Below, piece by piece: positions 1-9,967 of a stretch of DNA of 64,000 nucleotides. Numbering within the stretch: position 1 is the first letter of the stretch; every line of letters begins with the position of its first letter. Origin of the DNA: Arcobacter sp. LA11. Lineage in GTDB: Bacteria > Campylobacterota > Campylobacteria > Campylobacterales > Arcobacteraceae. Below the pieces are notes generated by a model. That model was not told the DNA's origin and searched no databases. It worked only from the letters and a program-made list of their open reading frames with translations. The stretch spans positions 310,001 through 374,000 of the forward strand of contig NZ_BDIR01000001.1 of assembly GCF_001895145.1 (NCBI RefSeq), in the 5' to 3' direction. Both the position numbers and the translations under genes were made by a program.

Positions 1-260
1 GCAACTAAAATTAATACATAAAATTGTTGAAGTTCACCATCTATAGATAAATCAAAATCTTTATTTGACTTGTTTAAATTTATTGATAAGTTATACTTTA
101 ATATAGAATATTTAAAGTTATTTAAAATGATAGTTCCATTTTCAATATTTGATGTTTCTTGTGAATATTCTTCAATACTATTTTTAATTGATTGTAAAAC
201 TTCTTCTTTATTTTTTTGTGAAGATATTTCTTTTCTTATTCCAACGTCAAATAATCCCAT
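1..260 (-). CDS. Partial hypothetical protein (N-terminal 86 aa)
   Basis: An open frame starts at an ATG at 260, behind a good ribosome site (AGGAT, 5 bases upstream). It runs without a stop off the left edge, so only the N-terminus is visible. The protein begins MGLFDVGIRKEISSQKNK and is rich in Lys, Glu, Ser and Asn. No signal peptide or membrane segment is visible in this part. I do not recognise the family. It is a real gene rather than the opposite-strand shadow because it has a ribosome site and a hydrophilic, protein-like composition. Confidence 0.6.
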   Translation of the reverse strand, partial: MGLFDVGIRKEISSQKNKEEVLQSIKNSIEEYSQETSNIENGTIILNNFKYSILKYNLSINLNKSNKDFDLSIDGELQQFYVLILV

Positions 261-345
261 GTTAATCCTTATAATATTTTATTTAGTATATCAGGATTGC
301 TTATGATGTTTTTAGTTTTAGTGGATGAAAAATATACAGTTGTAT

Positions 346-386
346 ATAAAAAGGCTTTATAGCAGACAAGAGCCTGCTATAAAGTT
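346..386 (-). terminator. Intrinsic terminator after nifJ
   Basis: An 11-bp stem (CTTTATAGCAG at 355-365 paired with CTGCTATAAAG at 374-384) has an 8-base loop. On the minus strand it is followed by a run of five T (346-352 region). It lies about 20 bases after the nifJ stop codon. Confidence 0.85.
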
Positions 387-403
387 TGTTTATTGCTTAA
401 TAA

Positions 404-3400
404 TTAAGCGTTTGGACCTTCTAACTCATCAGAGTAATCTGCAGCTGCCATTCTAACAAGCTGTCTGTATCTGTATTGAGCATCAGATTTATTTTTAGCT
501 AGAAGTTCTTCTGCATATGTTGGATTTAATTTCTTTAGAGAAATATATCTATTTTCTTGCATTAAGAATTCTTCATATCTATCCCAGTTTGGTTTCTTTC
601 CAGAAATTTTAATTGGGTTTTTACCTTCATCAATTTTTCTTGGATCGAAGATATAAATTGGCCAGTAACCACAATCAGTTGCTAATTGTCCTTGGTCAAC
701 AGATTTCATTAATCCCCCTTTGATACCATGTGCAATACAAGGAGAGTAAGCAATTACTACTGAAGGACCATTATATGCTTCTGCTTCTTTAATAGCTTGA
801 GCAGTTTGTTTTTGACTTGCTCTAGAATTAATTTGTGCAACATAAATATTTCCATAAGTCATAGAGATATATCCAAGATCTTTTTTAGCACTTGCTTTTC
901 CATCATTTGTAAAGTCTGCAATAGAACCAGCACGCGCTGCTTTAGATGATTGTCCACCAGTATTTGAGTAAACTTCTGTATCAACAACAAGTACATTTAC
1001 ATTGTCTCCTGTTGCTAGTACGTGGTCAAGTCCACCATAACCAATATCATATGCCCATCCATCACCACCGATGATCCATTGAGATTTTCTTACAATGTAT
1101 TTTTTAAGACTAAATAAGTCTGCAACACCTGGTAAATCTTGGTTTTGCTCTAATTGAGGTACTAATTTATCTCTAATCTCTTGAGTTTTCTTACCATCAT
1201 TTCTATTTTCAATCCATTCTTTGTATAGTACTTTAAGAGGATTAGAAACTTCTTCCATAGTTGCTTCCATAGTTGCTTGCATTCTATTTCTGATAGTCTC
1301 ATTTGCATGATGCATACCAAACCCGAACTCAGCAGTATCTTCAAATAATGAGTTAGCCCAAGCAGGACCTTCACCTTTTTCATTTTTAGTATATGGAGTT
1401 GATGGAGCAGATGCACTATAAATAGAAGAACATCCAGTAGCATTTGCAATCATCATTCTATCACCAAACATTTGAGTAGCAAGTTTGATATATGGTGTTT
1501 CACCACATCCTGGACAAGCTGAATGGAATTCGAATAATGGCTTAGCAAATTGCGAACCTTTTAATGAGTCTTTTGATACAAGATAATCTTTGTATGTTAC
1601 ATCATTAAATAAGTAGTCAGCATTTTCTTGCTCACCTTTTTTCTCTTCATCTTCAAACGGAACCATTTTAAGAGATTTTTCTGATGTAGGACAAATATCA
1701 ACACAAACATTACATCCTGTACAGTCTAAAATTGATACTTGAATTTTATATTTTAAATTTTGGTCTTTTAACCCTTTACCTGTTGCATCAATAGAGTATT
1801 TTTTAACACCTTCTGGAGAGTTTGCAAACTCTTCTTTATCAAGTAAGAATGGTCTAATTACTGCATGAGGACACTCAAATGCACATTGGTTACATTGGAT
1901 ACATGTCTCTTCATTCCACTCAGGAACAATAGTTGTAATACCTCTTTTTTCATATTTAGTTGAACCACCTTCAAGAGTTCCATCTTCTCTATTAGTAAAA
2001 ATAGAAACTGGTAATTCATCACCTTTTGCTGCATTTACAACTTTTGCAAAGTTTTCAACATATTCTGAACCTTTGTATTCAGAATTTACAACTAGTGGAC
2101 CAGCTACAATATTTGACCATGCAGAATCTACAGGAACTTCTTCAATTCCAGCTTCACCTGAGTCAATTGCAGCATAGTTCATCTTAACAATTTCATCACC
2201 TTTATTTCCATATGCTTTTTCTGCATACTCTTTCATATACTCTTTTGCTGTAGTATAATCAATAACATCTGCAAGTTTAAAGAATGCAGCTTGCATAATA
2301 GTATTTGTTCTAGTACCTAAACCAATATCTCTTGCTAACTTAGATGCATTGATGATATAGAATTTAACTTTTTTATCTGCTAAGATTTTTTTAACTCTAT
2401 CAGGAGTTCTTGCAATTACATCTTCAACTGAATGAATTGAATTAAGTAAGAATGTTCCACCTTCTCTAATTTTGTCGATTACTTCGTATTGCTCTAAATA
2501 AACTTCTTTAGAACATGCAACAAAACCTGGAGTTGATACTAGGTATGTTGATCTAATTGGGTTTTTAGAGAATCTCAAGTGAGATCTTGTAAATCCACCT
2601 GATTTTTTTGAATCATATGCAAAATATGCTTGTGCATACATATCAGTTTTATCTCCGATAATTTTAACAGAGTTTTTATTTGCCCCAACAGTACCATCTG
2701 CACCTAACCCATAGAATAGACACTCATTTACCTCTTCAGTAACAGCAACATTTTCTCCTACATCAATTGAAGTAAATGTAACATCATCATTTATACCAAC
2801 TGTAAAGTTGTCTTTTGCATCTTCTGAAGATAAGTTATCAAAGATTGCGATAATTTGTGAAGGAGGAACATCTTTAGAAGACAATCCATATCTACCACCA
2901 ATAATTTTTGGTTGTTTTTTTTCATTATAGAATACTGATTTAATATCTAAGTATAGTGGCTCAGCTAATGCACCAGGCTCTTTTGTTCTATCAAGTACAC
3001 AAATTCTTTCTACTGATTCTGGTAATACATCCATGAAATATTTAGCAGAGAATGGTCTATATAAATGAACTGTTAATAAACCAATTTTTCTACCTTCTGT
3101 TTTTTGTAAATAATCAATTGTTTCTTTTGCAGTTTCTGTAACAGAACCCATAGCAATAATAATATCTGTAGCATCTTCTGCACCATAATAAGTAAATGGA
3201 GCATAGTTTCTTCCCGTAACTTTAGAAATTTCTTGCATATATTCATTTACGATATCTGGAACAGCATCGTAAAACTTATTACATGCTTCTCTTCCTTGGA
3301 AATAAATATCATCATTTTGTGCAGAACCTCTTGTAACTGGTGATTCTGGATTAAGAGAAGTATCTCTAAATTTTTGAACAGCTTCTTTATCTAAAAGTCT

Positions 3401-3976
3401 GTCAAATACATCATAATCCATAACTTCAACTTTGTTGATTTCATGTGATGTTCTAAATCCGTCGAAGAAGTGCATAAATGGAACTCTACCTTTTACAGCA
3501 GCTAAGTGAGCAATCCCACCTAAGTCCATTACTTCTTGAACTGAACCAGTTGCAAGCATAGCAAAACCTGTTGCTCGTGCAGACATAACATCTTGATGAT
3601 CACCAAAAATTGATAATGCATGTGCAGCTAATGCTCTTGCTGATACATGAATTACACCTGGTAAAAGTTGACCAGCTACTTTATACATATTAGGTATTTT
3701 TAATAGTAAACCTTGTGATGCAGTATATGTAGTTGTCATTGCACCAGCTTGAAGTGAACCGTGGAATGTTCCAGCAGCACCAGCTTCAGATTGCATTTCA
3801 ATAACTTTTGGAATTCCTCCAAATAAGTTTTTCTTACCTTGAGTTGCCCATTTTTCAGTATTATCACCCATTTGTGAAGAAGGTGTAATAGGGTATACTC
3901 CCGCTACTTCTGTAAATGCATACGATACATAAGCAGCAGCTTCATTACCATCCATTGTAGCAAATTGTTTAGACAT
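404..3976 (-). CDS. nifJ: Pyruvate:ferredoxin (flavodoxin) oxidoreductase
   Basis: This single-chain homodimeric PFOR oxidises pyruvate to acetyl-CoA and CO2 and reduces ferredoxin or flavodoxin in the cytoplasm. At 1190 aa it is the usual full length. Visible in order: the N-terminal pyrimidine-binding and transketolase-like domains, two 4Fe-4S clusters of ferredoxin type (CIQCNQCAFECPH near 691 and CTGCNVCVDICP near 750), the third-cluster cysteines starting CPGCGETP near 820, and the thiamine-diphosphate site with GDGWAYDIGYGG near 970 and NTGGQSSKA near 1005. The ATG at 3976 has AAGGAAA just upstream. It stands alone with its own terminator. In Campylobacterota this enzyme replaces the pyruvate dehydrogenase complex. 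No sign of truncation. Confidence 0.97.
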   Translation of the reverse strand: MSKQFATMDGNEAAAYVSYAFTEVAGVYPITPSSQMGDNTEKWATQGKKNLFGGIPKVIEMQSEAGAAGTFHGSLQAGAMTTTYTASQGLLLKIPNMYKVAGQLLPGVIHVSARALAAHALSIFGDHQDVMSARATGFAMLATGSVQEVMDLGGIAHLAAVKGRVPFMHFFDGFRTSHEINKVEVMDYDVFDRLLDKEAVQKFRDTSLNPESPVTRGSAQNDDIYFQGREACNKFYDAVPDIVNEYMQEISKVTGRNYAPFTYYGAEDATDIIIAMGSVTETAKETIDYLQKTEGRKIGLLTVHLYRPFSAKYFMDVLPESVERICVLDRTKEPGALAEPLYLDIKSVFYNEKKQPKIIGGRYGLSSKDVPPSQIIAIFDNLSSEDAKDNFTVGINDDVTFTSIDVGENVAVTEEVNECLFYGLGADGTVGANKNSVKIIGDKTDMYAQAYFAYDSKKSGGFTRSHLRFSKNPIRSTYLVSTPGFVACSKEVYLEQYEVIDKIREGGTFLLNSIHSVEDVIARTPDRVKKILADKKVKFYIINASKLARDIGLGTRTNTIMQAAFFKLADVIDYTTAKEYMKEYAEKAYGNKGDEIVKMNYAAIDSGEAGIEEVPVDSAWSNIVAGPLVVNSEYKGSEYVENFAKVVNAAKGDELPVSIFTNREDGTLEGGSTKYEKRGITTIVPEWNEETCIQCNQCAFECPHAVIRPFLLDKEEFANSPEGVKKYSIDATGKGLKDQNLKYKIQVSILDCTGCNVCVDICPTSEKSLKMVPFEDEEKKGEQENADYLFNDVTYKDYLVSKDSLKGSQFAKPLFEFHSACPGCGETPYIKLATQMFGDRMMIANATGCSSIYSASAPSTPYTKNEKGEGPAWANSLFEDTAEFGFGMHHANETIRNRMQATMEATMEEVSNPLKVLYKEWIENRNDGKKTQEIRDKLVPQLEQNQDLPGVADLFSLKKYIVRKSQWIIGGDGWAYDIGYGGLDHVLATGDNVNVLVVDTEVYSNTGGQSSKAARAGSIADFTNDGKASAKKDLGYISMTYGNIYVAQINSRASQKQTAQAIKEAEAYNGPSVVIAYSPCIAHGIKGGLMKSVDQGQLATDCGYWPIYIFDPRKIDEGKNPIKISGKKPNWDRYEEFLMQENRYISLKKLNPTYAEELLAKNKSDAQYRYRQLVRMAAADYSDELEGPNA

Positions 3977-4200
3977 ATAGTTTCCTTATATATTTATAGT
4001 TTATTTATAGATATTAATTAAACTAAACTTATAAATTCTTGAATTAAGACATTTTTAATAAAGTTTTTTAATTAAAAGTGTAACTTTTGTTTAATTTAAG
4101 GTTTTTCAAATAAGCATGATAGACATATGATAATTTAGGGATTTATTTATCGACATATGACAGGTTAATTATAAGTAAAACTTATAGTTTTAAGTTGTTG
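3977..4200. other. Intergenic region upstream of nifJ with paired CATATG sites
   Basis: This 224-base AT-rich gap holds the nifJ promoter region. It contains a direct repeat GACATATGA at 4122-4130 and 4152-4160, 30 bp apart (about three helical turns), with a palindromic CATATG core. An inverted repeat TATAAGT-AAA-ACTTATA (4170-4186) lies just after the stop of the phosphatase gene and may be a weak terminator for it. No gene seen. Confidence 0.4.
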
Positions 4201-4854
4201 TTAAGACTCCGAAATCTTTTTTATAAGTTTCACTGCATCAAGGGGATTTTTTGCAATATGAGAAGTATGTTCTTTTAATGTATCTTCTTCTCCATATCCA
4301 CATAATACTCCAACAGAATTTATTCCTGCAGAATTTGCAGCAATTAAATCAAGTTCTGTATCTCCAATCATCCAAATATCACAAGTATTTTTTATTTGCA
4401 TTAAATCTAATGTTCTATGTATTGGTTCTGGATGAGGTTTTGGATTTTCGACATGCTCACGTCCTGTAACATGTTCAAAATGTTGCATGATATTCATATG
4501 TTCTAAAAGTTGTTCACTATAAAGTCCAGTTTTTGTAGTAACTATAGATAATCTTGCAAATGTTCCCGCAAGTTCAACGGCTTCTTTTGCAAATTCTAGT
4601 AGTTCAGTTTGTTGTTTAGATATTTCTCTATATCTATCTTTATAAGCTTCAACATAATCCCAAACAACTTCTTGAGCAATACCTAAATCTTGGTACATTA
4701 TATCTAGGGGATAACCAATTAAAGATTTTATATCTTCATCTGTTCCTGTAAAATTATAATCTAGTTTTTCAAATGTATGATGAAATGTTGATACAATAGC
4801 ATCAGTAGAGTCGATTAGAGTTCCATCTAAATCGAAGAGAATAATTTTTTCCAT
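4201..4854 (-). CDS. HAD-family phosphatase, phosphoglycolate phosphatase-like
   Basis: The 217-aa soluble protein has all four HAD motifs: FDLDGTLID near residue 7 (nucleophile and acid Asp), a Thr in the SIVTTKTG segment, the Lys in NPKPHPEP, and MIGDTELDLIAA for metal binding. The helical cap lies between motifs I and II, as in subfamily IA (Gph, PpaX, PGMB). It most likely hydrolyses a small phosphate ester such as 2-phosphoglycolate or pyrophosphate. The exact substrate cannot be read from sequence. The ATG at 4854 has AAAGGTC upstream. It is monocistronic between nifJ and a peptide-binding protein. Confidence 0.85.
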   Translation of the reverse strand: MEKIILFDLDGTLIDSTDAIVSTFHHTFEKLDYNFTGTDEDIKSLIGYPLDIMYQDLGIAQEVVWDYVEAYKDRYREISKQQTELLEFAKEAVELAGTFARLSIVTTKTGLYSEQLLEHMNIMQHFEHVTGREHVENPKPHPEPIHRTLDLMQIKNTCDIWMIGDTELDLIAANSAGINSVGVLCGYGEEDTLKEHTSHIAKNPLDAVKLIKKISES

Positions 4855-4939
4855 AAGAGACCTTTTTTAATTGTAAAAACAGTGTAATATATTATTCATT
4901 ATAAGTATATAATACAAAAAGATTAGTTTGCATTTTAGC

Positions 4940-6439
4940 TTATGGTTTTATCCAATCTTTTTGATTATGTGTAATACCTGTAAAAGCAGGTTCTACATTT
5001 TTTATTTCAGAATTTATAACAGTTATAGAGTTTGGAATATATAAAAATAGATATGGAATATCTTCTGCAATTTTTTTAAAAATAGTTTTATAGATTTCTC
5101 CAAGTTTTTTTCTATCAATAGTAATAGAACCTTCTTCAATTAATTTATCTACTTCACTATTTTTATATCCAACTAAATTGAATCTTCCTAATTTATCAGA
5201 ATCAGAATGCCATAAAGGGTAAGCATCTGGCATTAGAGCTAAATTCCAACCTAAAAGTACTGTTTCAAATTTTCTTGGATGTACTATTGTATTTAAAAAT
5301 GCTTGCCATTCCATAGCTCTGATTTTTACTTCAACACCAACTTTTGCAAGTTGATATTGTAAAATTTGGGCAGCATTGATTCTTATTTCGTTTCCTGTAT
5401 TAGTAACAAGTTCAAAAGAAAAAGGATTGTTTTTATCATATCCTGCTTCTTTTAAAAGCTGTTTTGCTTTTTTTAAATTAGGTTTTATCTCTTTTATTTT
5501 GTCATTAAAAGCAAAACTTCCAGGAAGAAAAGGACCTGTACACACTTTCCCATGTCCAAAATATAATATGTCAACCATCTCTTGTCTATCAATTCCAAGA
5601 GATAATGCTTGTCTAATTCTTATATCTTGAAATTTTTTATTTTTAAGGTTAAATCCTAAATAAGCATAACTAAAACTAGGCTTTTCAATAATTTTATAGT
5701 CTTTTTTAAATTTATTACTTATTTGTCTATCAATTTGTAAAGGAGTTAATCCTCCTAGATCTAACTGTTTTTGTTTTAGCATTAAAAATGAAGTAGTTGG
5801 GTCAGGTAAAAATCTATAATTTAGCTCATCAATTTTTGGTCGACCTTCAAAATAAGTATCATTTGCAATAAGCTTTATATCTGAAGCATTTTTAAATGCC
5901 TCTAATTTGTAAGCACCTGTTCCTATTGGATTTTTGTTAAATGAGCTTGTCATAATATTTTTTTCATCTTTTAAAACGTGTTCCGGAAGTATTCCTATCA
6001 TCCAAGGAACAAGTGCTTTAAAATATGGTCTTTTATAAATTATTTCAACTGTGTATTTATCAAGAGCTTTTACACTTTTTACTTCTTTATAATTAGAAAT
6101 GATAGAGGTAAATACTTTTGGATTGATAATTGTTTTATATGTAAAGATAACATCTTTTGCAGTAAATTCTTCTCCATCATGCCATTTTACATTTTCTTTT
6201 AATTTTATGATTAGTTTAGTTTTTGTTTCAAATTTATATGAACTTGCTAAATCTGTTGTTATATTTCCATCTTTGTCATATTTTAATAAACCGTTAAAAA
6301 TCCAATCTGCTATTTCTGAACTTGCAGAATCACTTGCTAGAATAGGATTTATTCTACTAGGACTAGAACTCATAGATAGGTTTAAAGTTGATGCAAATAT
6401 AAAATTAAAGAATAGTGATATTAATATAAAAATTTTCAT
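4940..6439 (-). CDS. ABC transporter periplasmic peptide-binding protein (SBP_bac_5)
   Basis: The 499-aa protein has an N-terminal signal peptide (MKIFILISLFFNFIFAS). The mature part has the family-5 solute-binding features: SRINPILASDSASSEI at the start, a DLASSYKFE-type segment and WHDGEEFTAKDVIFTY, and a late GRFNLVGYKNSEVDKLIEEG region. Relatives bind di- and oligopeptides or nickel in the periplasm and deliver them to an ABC permease. No permease or ATPase gene is adjacent, so its transporter must be encoded elsewhere or it is an orphan. There is no lipobox. The ATG at 6439 has no clear Shine-Dalgarno sequence. Confidence 0.88.
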   Translation of the reverse strand: MKIFILISLFFNFIFASTLNLSMSSSPSRINPILASDSASSEIADWIFNGLLKYDKDGNITTDLASSYKFETKTKLIIKLKENVKWHDGEEFTAKDVIFTYKTIINPKVFTSIISNYKEVKSVKALDKYTVEIIYKRPYFKALVPWMIGILPEHVLKDEKNIMTSSFNKNPIGTGAYKLEAFKNASDIKLIANDTYFEGRPKIDELNYRFLPDPTTSFLMLKQKQLDLGGLTPLQIDRQISNKFKKDYKIIEKPSFSYAYLGFNLKNKKFQDIRIRQALSLGIDRQEMVDILYFGHGKVCTGPFLPGSFAFNDKIKEIKPNLKKAKQLLKEAGYDKNNPFSFELVTNTGNEIRINAAQILQYQLAKVGVEVKIRAMEWQAFLNTIVHPRKFETVLLGWNLALMPDAYPLWHSDSDKLGRFNLVGYKNSEVDKLIEEGSITIDRKKLGEIYKTIFKKIAEDIPYLFLYIPNSITVINSEIKNVEPAFTGITHNQKDWIKP

Positions 6440-6483
6440 GAAAGTATTTTATAGTTTTTTTAATGAATAGTTTGTGAAAGGCA

Positions 6484-6514
6484 TAAAAAAAGGAGAAACT
6501 TCCGTCTCTCCTTT
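6484..6514 (-). terminator. Intrinsic terminator after rpsI
   Basis: An 8-bp stem (AAAGGAGA 6489-6496 with TCTCCTTT 6507-6514) is followed on the minus strand by a T-rich run (6484-6490). It ends the rplM-rpsI operon. Confidence 0.8.
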
Positions 6515-6552
6515 GTAAAAATTGTAAAAGTAAAAACTTTTGAAAATACCAA

Positions 6553-6942
6553 TTATCTTTTTGAGAATTGAGTAGACTTTCTTGCTTTTTTCTTTCCGTA
6601 TTTTTTTCTTTCAACAGATCTTGCATCTCTTGTTAATAACCCATAAGGTTTTAAGATAGCTCTGAATTGCTCATCATAAGCAACTAAAGCTCTAGAAATA
6701 CCATGTCTAACTGCGTCAGCTTGTGCAGAGTAACCTCCACCTAAAGTGCTAACAACAATATTTACAGAAGTTTCTTGTTTAGATACTTCTAGTGGTTGTA
6801 AAACTCTTTTTTTAATAGCTTCGTGTCCACCTAACCATGCATCTAAAGATTGACCGTTGATTGTAAGTTGACCGTTTCCGTTCTCTAACCATACTTTTGC
6901 GATAGAAGTTTTTCTTCTACCTGTTGCATATACTTTTGCCAT
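6553..6942 (-). CDS. rpsI: 30S ribosomal protein S9
   Basis: This 129-aa S9/uS9 is full length. It starts [18 protein letters not shown] and ends with the basic tail [18 protein letters not shown], which reaches the P-site tRNA in the ribosome. [19 protein letters not shown] is the family signature. Its ATG at 6942 lies 5 bases after the rplM stop, with AAAGGAT upstream. The rplM-rpsI pair is the common bacterial operon. Confidence 0.98.
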   Translation of the reverse strand: MAKVYATGRRKTSIAKVWLENGNGQLTINGQSLDAWLGGHEAIKKRVLQPLEVSKQETSVNIVVSTLGGGYSAQADAVRHGISRALVAYDEQFRAILKPYGLLTRDARSVERKKYGKKKARKSTQFSKR

Positions 6943-6947
6943 TAGTC

Positions 6948-7367
6948 TTATCCTTTAATTTGCGCAGAGTGTGGGTGTTCAGAACCTGCGTATACTTTTA
7001 ATTTTTTTAACATTACTTTTCCAAGTTTAGTCTTTGGAAGCATACCTCTTGTAGCTAGTTTATATAATTTTTCAGGGTTATTTTCTAGCATATCAGACAT
7101 TTTGTGAGTTTTTGTACTACCAAAGTATCCTGAGTGTGTATAGTAATTTTTATCTTCTAATTTTGCACCAGTAAATCTAGCTTTAGAAGCGTTAATAATA
7201 ATTACATTGTCTCCACAATCTACATGAGGAGTGAATGAAGGCTTGTGTTTACCTCTAAGTAGTGTTGCAACTTCAGTAATAATTCTACCAAAAATTTTAT
7301 CTGTTGCATCGATAACTACCCAATCTTTTTCGATTTCGTTAGCTTTTGCCATTTGAGTAAATTTCAT
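6948..7367 (-). CDS. rplM: 50S ribosomal protein L13
   Basis: The 139-aa L13/uL13 has the typical [15 protein letters not shown] start, [18 protein letters not shown], and [20 protein letters not shown] near the end. The ATG at 7367 has GGAGAAA upstream. The few residues before AKANEIEK agree with the extended N-terminus of Campylobacterota L13. It is the first gene of the rplM-rpsI operon. Confidence 0.98.
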   Translation of the reverse strand: MKFTQMAKANEIEKDWVVIDATDKIFGRIITEVATLLRGKHKPSFTPHVDCGDNVIIINASKARFTGAKLEDKNYYTHSGYFGSTKTHKMSDMLENNPEKLYKLATRGMLPKTKLGKVMLKKLKVYAGSEHPHSAQIKG

Positions 7368-7443
7368 TTATTTTCTCCGATTTTGTTAATGAGGTGGAAT
7401 AATAGTGTAGTACTACTTAAATAAACCTTAAATTAAGTAAGAT

Positions 7444-8820
7444 TTAATATTTTATTATAAAATTAGAACCTTTATCAAGTTCACTTTCTATTTCTAGTTT
7501 AAAATCATGTAGTTTGAGTATTGAATAAACAATGAAAAGTCCTAGTCCTAAAGAGTTATTCCAACCATTTTGAGAAACTCTATAAAATTTTTGATTTATC
7601 TTTTTTAAATCTTTTTCATCTATACCTATACCTTTGTCTTTAATAGATATTGAAGTTTTGTTAATATTAACTGTTACATCATCTTCTGAATATTTAAGAG
7701 CATTTTCAATTAGATTACTTAATGCCATACTAAAAAGTGTTTCATCTATCATTAGTTTGATATCTTCACCTTCTAAAAGAATTTCTCTGTTTTTGTACTT
7801 TTCTTTTAAATCAGAAATTATATCTTCACATAGAGGTTTTATTGGACAGGAAGTAGTAATAACTTGTTGTTTTCCTTCTTCTAATTTTAAACTTAATCTC
7901 AATTTATCAATAATGTCAGACATCTTGTTCCCATTAGAATAAATTTTACTTAAAAATTTCTCTTTCATAGGTTCTGGTAAATCTTTATCATTTAAAATTG
8001 TTTCTGCATATCCTGAAATAATAGCAATTGGATTTTTAAACTCATGGGAAATTGCAGATATGATTTCATCTTTTTGTCTATTTGCAAGTTTTAATTTTGC
8101 AGTTTGTTTTGCTTTTTGTTTATCTCTTTTTGAAAGTCTTTCAGACACTTTATTTAAAAGACGGGTTATTTTATTAAATTCTTCTGAAAAATCTGAATAG
8201 AGTTCATATTTAGGCTTTTTATTACTTAATTCTATTAGATAGCTTAATATTGCATTTGTTTCATCTTTAATCTTGATACTAAGAAAGTAGGTTGCTGCAA
8301 ATGCCATAATCATGAATCCTGCAATAAATGCAACAATTTGATAAGCTAGTTTTGTAAAGTTCTCTTTTATTTTTGTAGTGTAGTCTGCAAGTCTAATATA
8401 AAATATTTCATCATCAATTGCAATTTTTTTTGCTACATAAAGAAGTTCTTCTTGTAAAGTATTTGAAAATCTAATTGTTTTTCCATATCCTTCATATTTT
8501 GCATGAACTATTTCATATCTATTTGCATGATTTTCCATTTTATCTTTATTTTTATCACTATCTGCAATAACATTACCTTTTTCATCAATAATAGTAATTC
8601 TAAGGCCTGTTTTTGCTTTAAAAGTTTTTATTACATATTCAATATTTGCGAAAGAGGTTAATGATATAGATAAAGAGTCAATATTTTGAGATAAGTTTTT
8701 TTCAACTTGATTAAGATATATATTTTTTGACCAATAATATGTAGTTGCACTTAGTACTAATAAAATTAGAAAAAATATTGTTGAGAATGTTCTTAAAAAA
8801 AGTTGATGTATTTTTAACAA
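7444..8820 (-). CDS. Phosphate-regulon type sensor histidine kinase (PhoR/PhosS-like)
   Basis: The 458-aa kinase has a first membrane segment at about residues 8-30, a periplasmic or sensor region, a second membrane segment near 155-185, then a HisKA domain with the phospho-acceptor His in AISHEFKNPIAI (near 256). The ATP-binding domain shows the N box NLIENALKYS, DKGIGID and GLGLFIVYS. It starts with TTG at 8820, overlapping the regulator stop by 7 bases. AGAAGG lies at proper distance before it, so the TTG start is well supported. Its place after pstSCAB-phoU and the response regulator makes phosphate sensing likely, but the signal is inferred from context. Confidence 0.88.
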   Translation of the reverse strand: MLKIHQLFLRTFSTIFFLILLVLSATTYYWSKNIYLNQVEKNLSQNIDSLSISLTSFANIEYVIKTFKAKTGLRITIIDEKGNVIADSDKNKDKMENHANRYEIVHAKYEGYGKTIRFSNTLQEELLYVAKKIAIDDEIFYIRLADYTTKIKENFTKLAYQIVAFIAGFMIMAFAATYFLSIKIKDETNAILSYLIELSNKKPKYELYSDFSEEFNKITRLLNKVSERLSKRDKQKAKQTAKLKLANRQKDEIISAISHEFKNPIAIISGYAETILNDKDLPEPMKEKFLSKIYSNGNKMSDIIDKLRLSLKLEEGKQQVITTSCPIKPLCEDIISDLKEKYKNREILLEGEDIKLMIDETLFSMALSNLIENALKYSEDDVTVNINKTSISIKDKGIGIDEKDLKKINQKFYRVSQNGWNNSLGLGLFIVYSILKLHDFKLEIESELDKGSNFIIKY

Positions 8821-9488
8821 AATATGTAACCTTCTCCTCTTATTGATTTGATATATTCTTTAGTATTATTTGGATCGATTTTTGCTTTTAATCTTTTTAT
8901 TGCAACATTAACAGTTTTCAGTTTTTTATCATATGAGTCTTCCCATACTGTTTCTAAAAGATGCTCTCTAGACATCAAGATATCTTTGTTTTTAAGAAAC
9001 TCTAAAAATAAGTCATGTTCTAAGTGTGTTAGTTCTATTTCTTCTGAATCAATATAGAATTTTTTATTTGATGCTTTATAAGTAATATCTCGTATTTTTA
9101 AAATTTCAACATCTTTTGAAGCTCTTTTAATAACTGCTTTAACTCTTGCTAACATCTCTTTTATATTAAATGGTTTTGTAATATAATCATCTGCATGTGA
9201 ATCAAAACCTTCTAAAATATCTTCATCTTTGTCTTTTGCAGTTAAGTAGATTACAGGGGAGTTATGACCTTTTTCTTTTACTTTATTAATAAAAGTTGTT
9301 CCATCAATCCCAGGAAGATTTCTATCCATTAAAATAAGATCAATAGTTTCTTCTTCTAAAACTTTTTCAAGTTTTTCATTTACGCTTAAAAAACCTATTG
9401 TTTCATAGCCTTCTTTTTGAAGTGTATACTCCAAAAGTTCTAAAATATCTTCTTCATCTTCAACGATTAGTATTAGTTTATTATTCAC
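8814..9488 (-). CDS. OmpR/PhoB-family response regulator of the phosphate locus
   Basis: The 224-aa regulator has a receiver domain (EDEED acidic pocket near 9-13, phospho-Asp in LMDRNLPG near 54, Lys in YITKPF) and a C-terminal winged-helix DNA-binding domain ending SIRGEGYIFC. The start is GTG at 9488, overlapping the stop of the psiE-like gene (GTGA), so translation is probably coupled. It is the likely protein that binds the two Pho boxes found before pstS and pstC. That link is inference from neighbourhood and from the known PhosS/PhosR system of Campylobacter jejuni. Confidence 0.9.
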   Translation of the reverse strand: MNNKLILIVEDEEDILELLEYTLQKEGYETIGFLSVNEKLEKVLEEETIDLILMDRNLPGIDGTTFINKVKEKGHNSPVIYLTAKDKDEDILEGFDSHADDYITKPFNIKEMLARVKAVIKRASKDVEILKIRDITYKASNKKFYIDSEEIELTHLEHDLFLEFLKNKDILMSREHLLETVWEDSYDKKLKTVNVAIKRLKAKIDPNNTKEYIKSIRGEGYIFC

Positions 9489-9943
9489 TTTTTTAATTTC
9501 TTTTCAATTTGTTTTTCATCTTCTTTGATTTTTTTACTTTTTCTATCATCTTCATATTCTATAACAGTATCTTTAGATATTTTTATAACTCCAGGTGAGT
9601 ATTTAATTGATAAGATTCTAAAAATAAAGAATACAAAAATTACAAAAAGTAAGAATAGAATTGTAAAGTAATCTTTATTTGAATGAGATGCATAAATAAT
9701 TACATCTCTGATTAAAAAAATGATAAAGATATCAATTACAAATCTAAGTCTAAGCTTCTCTTTTTTAATAAAATCAGAAATCATTTTGACAACTTCCATT
9801 ATTACAATAAACTCAAGCATCAAAATAATTGTTTTGTGGAATTCATACCCTGCAGCCATAACAATAATAAATATTATTGCAGCTGCAAGTACCTCGTAGT
9901 TTGTTCTAAAGTATGTTCTTATTTTAGTTAAAGCTCGTTTCAT
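9485..9943 (-). CDS. PsiE-like phosphate-starvation membrane protein
   Basis: The 152-aa protein has four hydrophobic segments (about residues 17-35, 38-53, 67-85, 89-110), then a charged tail rich in Lys and Glu. The sequence layout resembles the PsiE family (phosphate-starvation-inducible), whose biochemical role is unknown. Lying between phoU and the regulator gene fits that assignment. The ATG at 9943 lacks a recognisable Shine-Dalgarno sequence and is 24 bases after the phoU stop, so translation may be weak or coupled. Confidence 0.7.
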   Translation of the reverse strand: MKRALTKIRTYFRTNYEVLAAAIIFIIVMAAGYEFHKTIILMLEFIVIMEVVKMISDFIKKEKLRLRFVIDIFIIFLIRDVIIYASHSNKDYFTILFLLFVIFVFFIFRILSIKYSPGVIKISKDTVIEYEDDRKSKKIKEDEKQIEKKLKK

Positions 9944-9967
9944 GAAAAAATTATATCATAATGTAAA

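Noticed and set aside
6099-6470. Plus-strand frame of 123 codons opposite the peptide-binding protein
   Set aside because: It overlaps a well-supported gene with signal peptide and family motifs, and it has no ribosome site.
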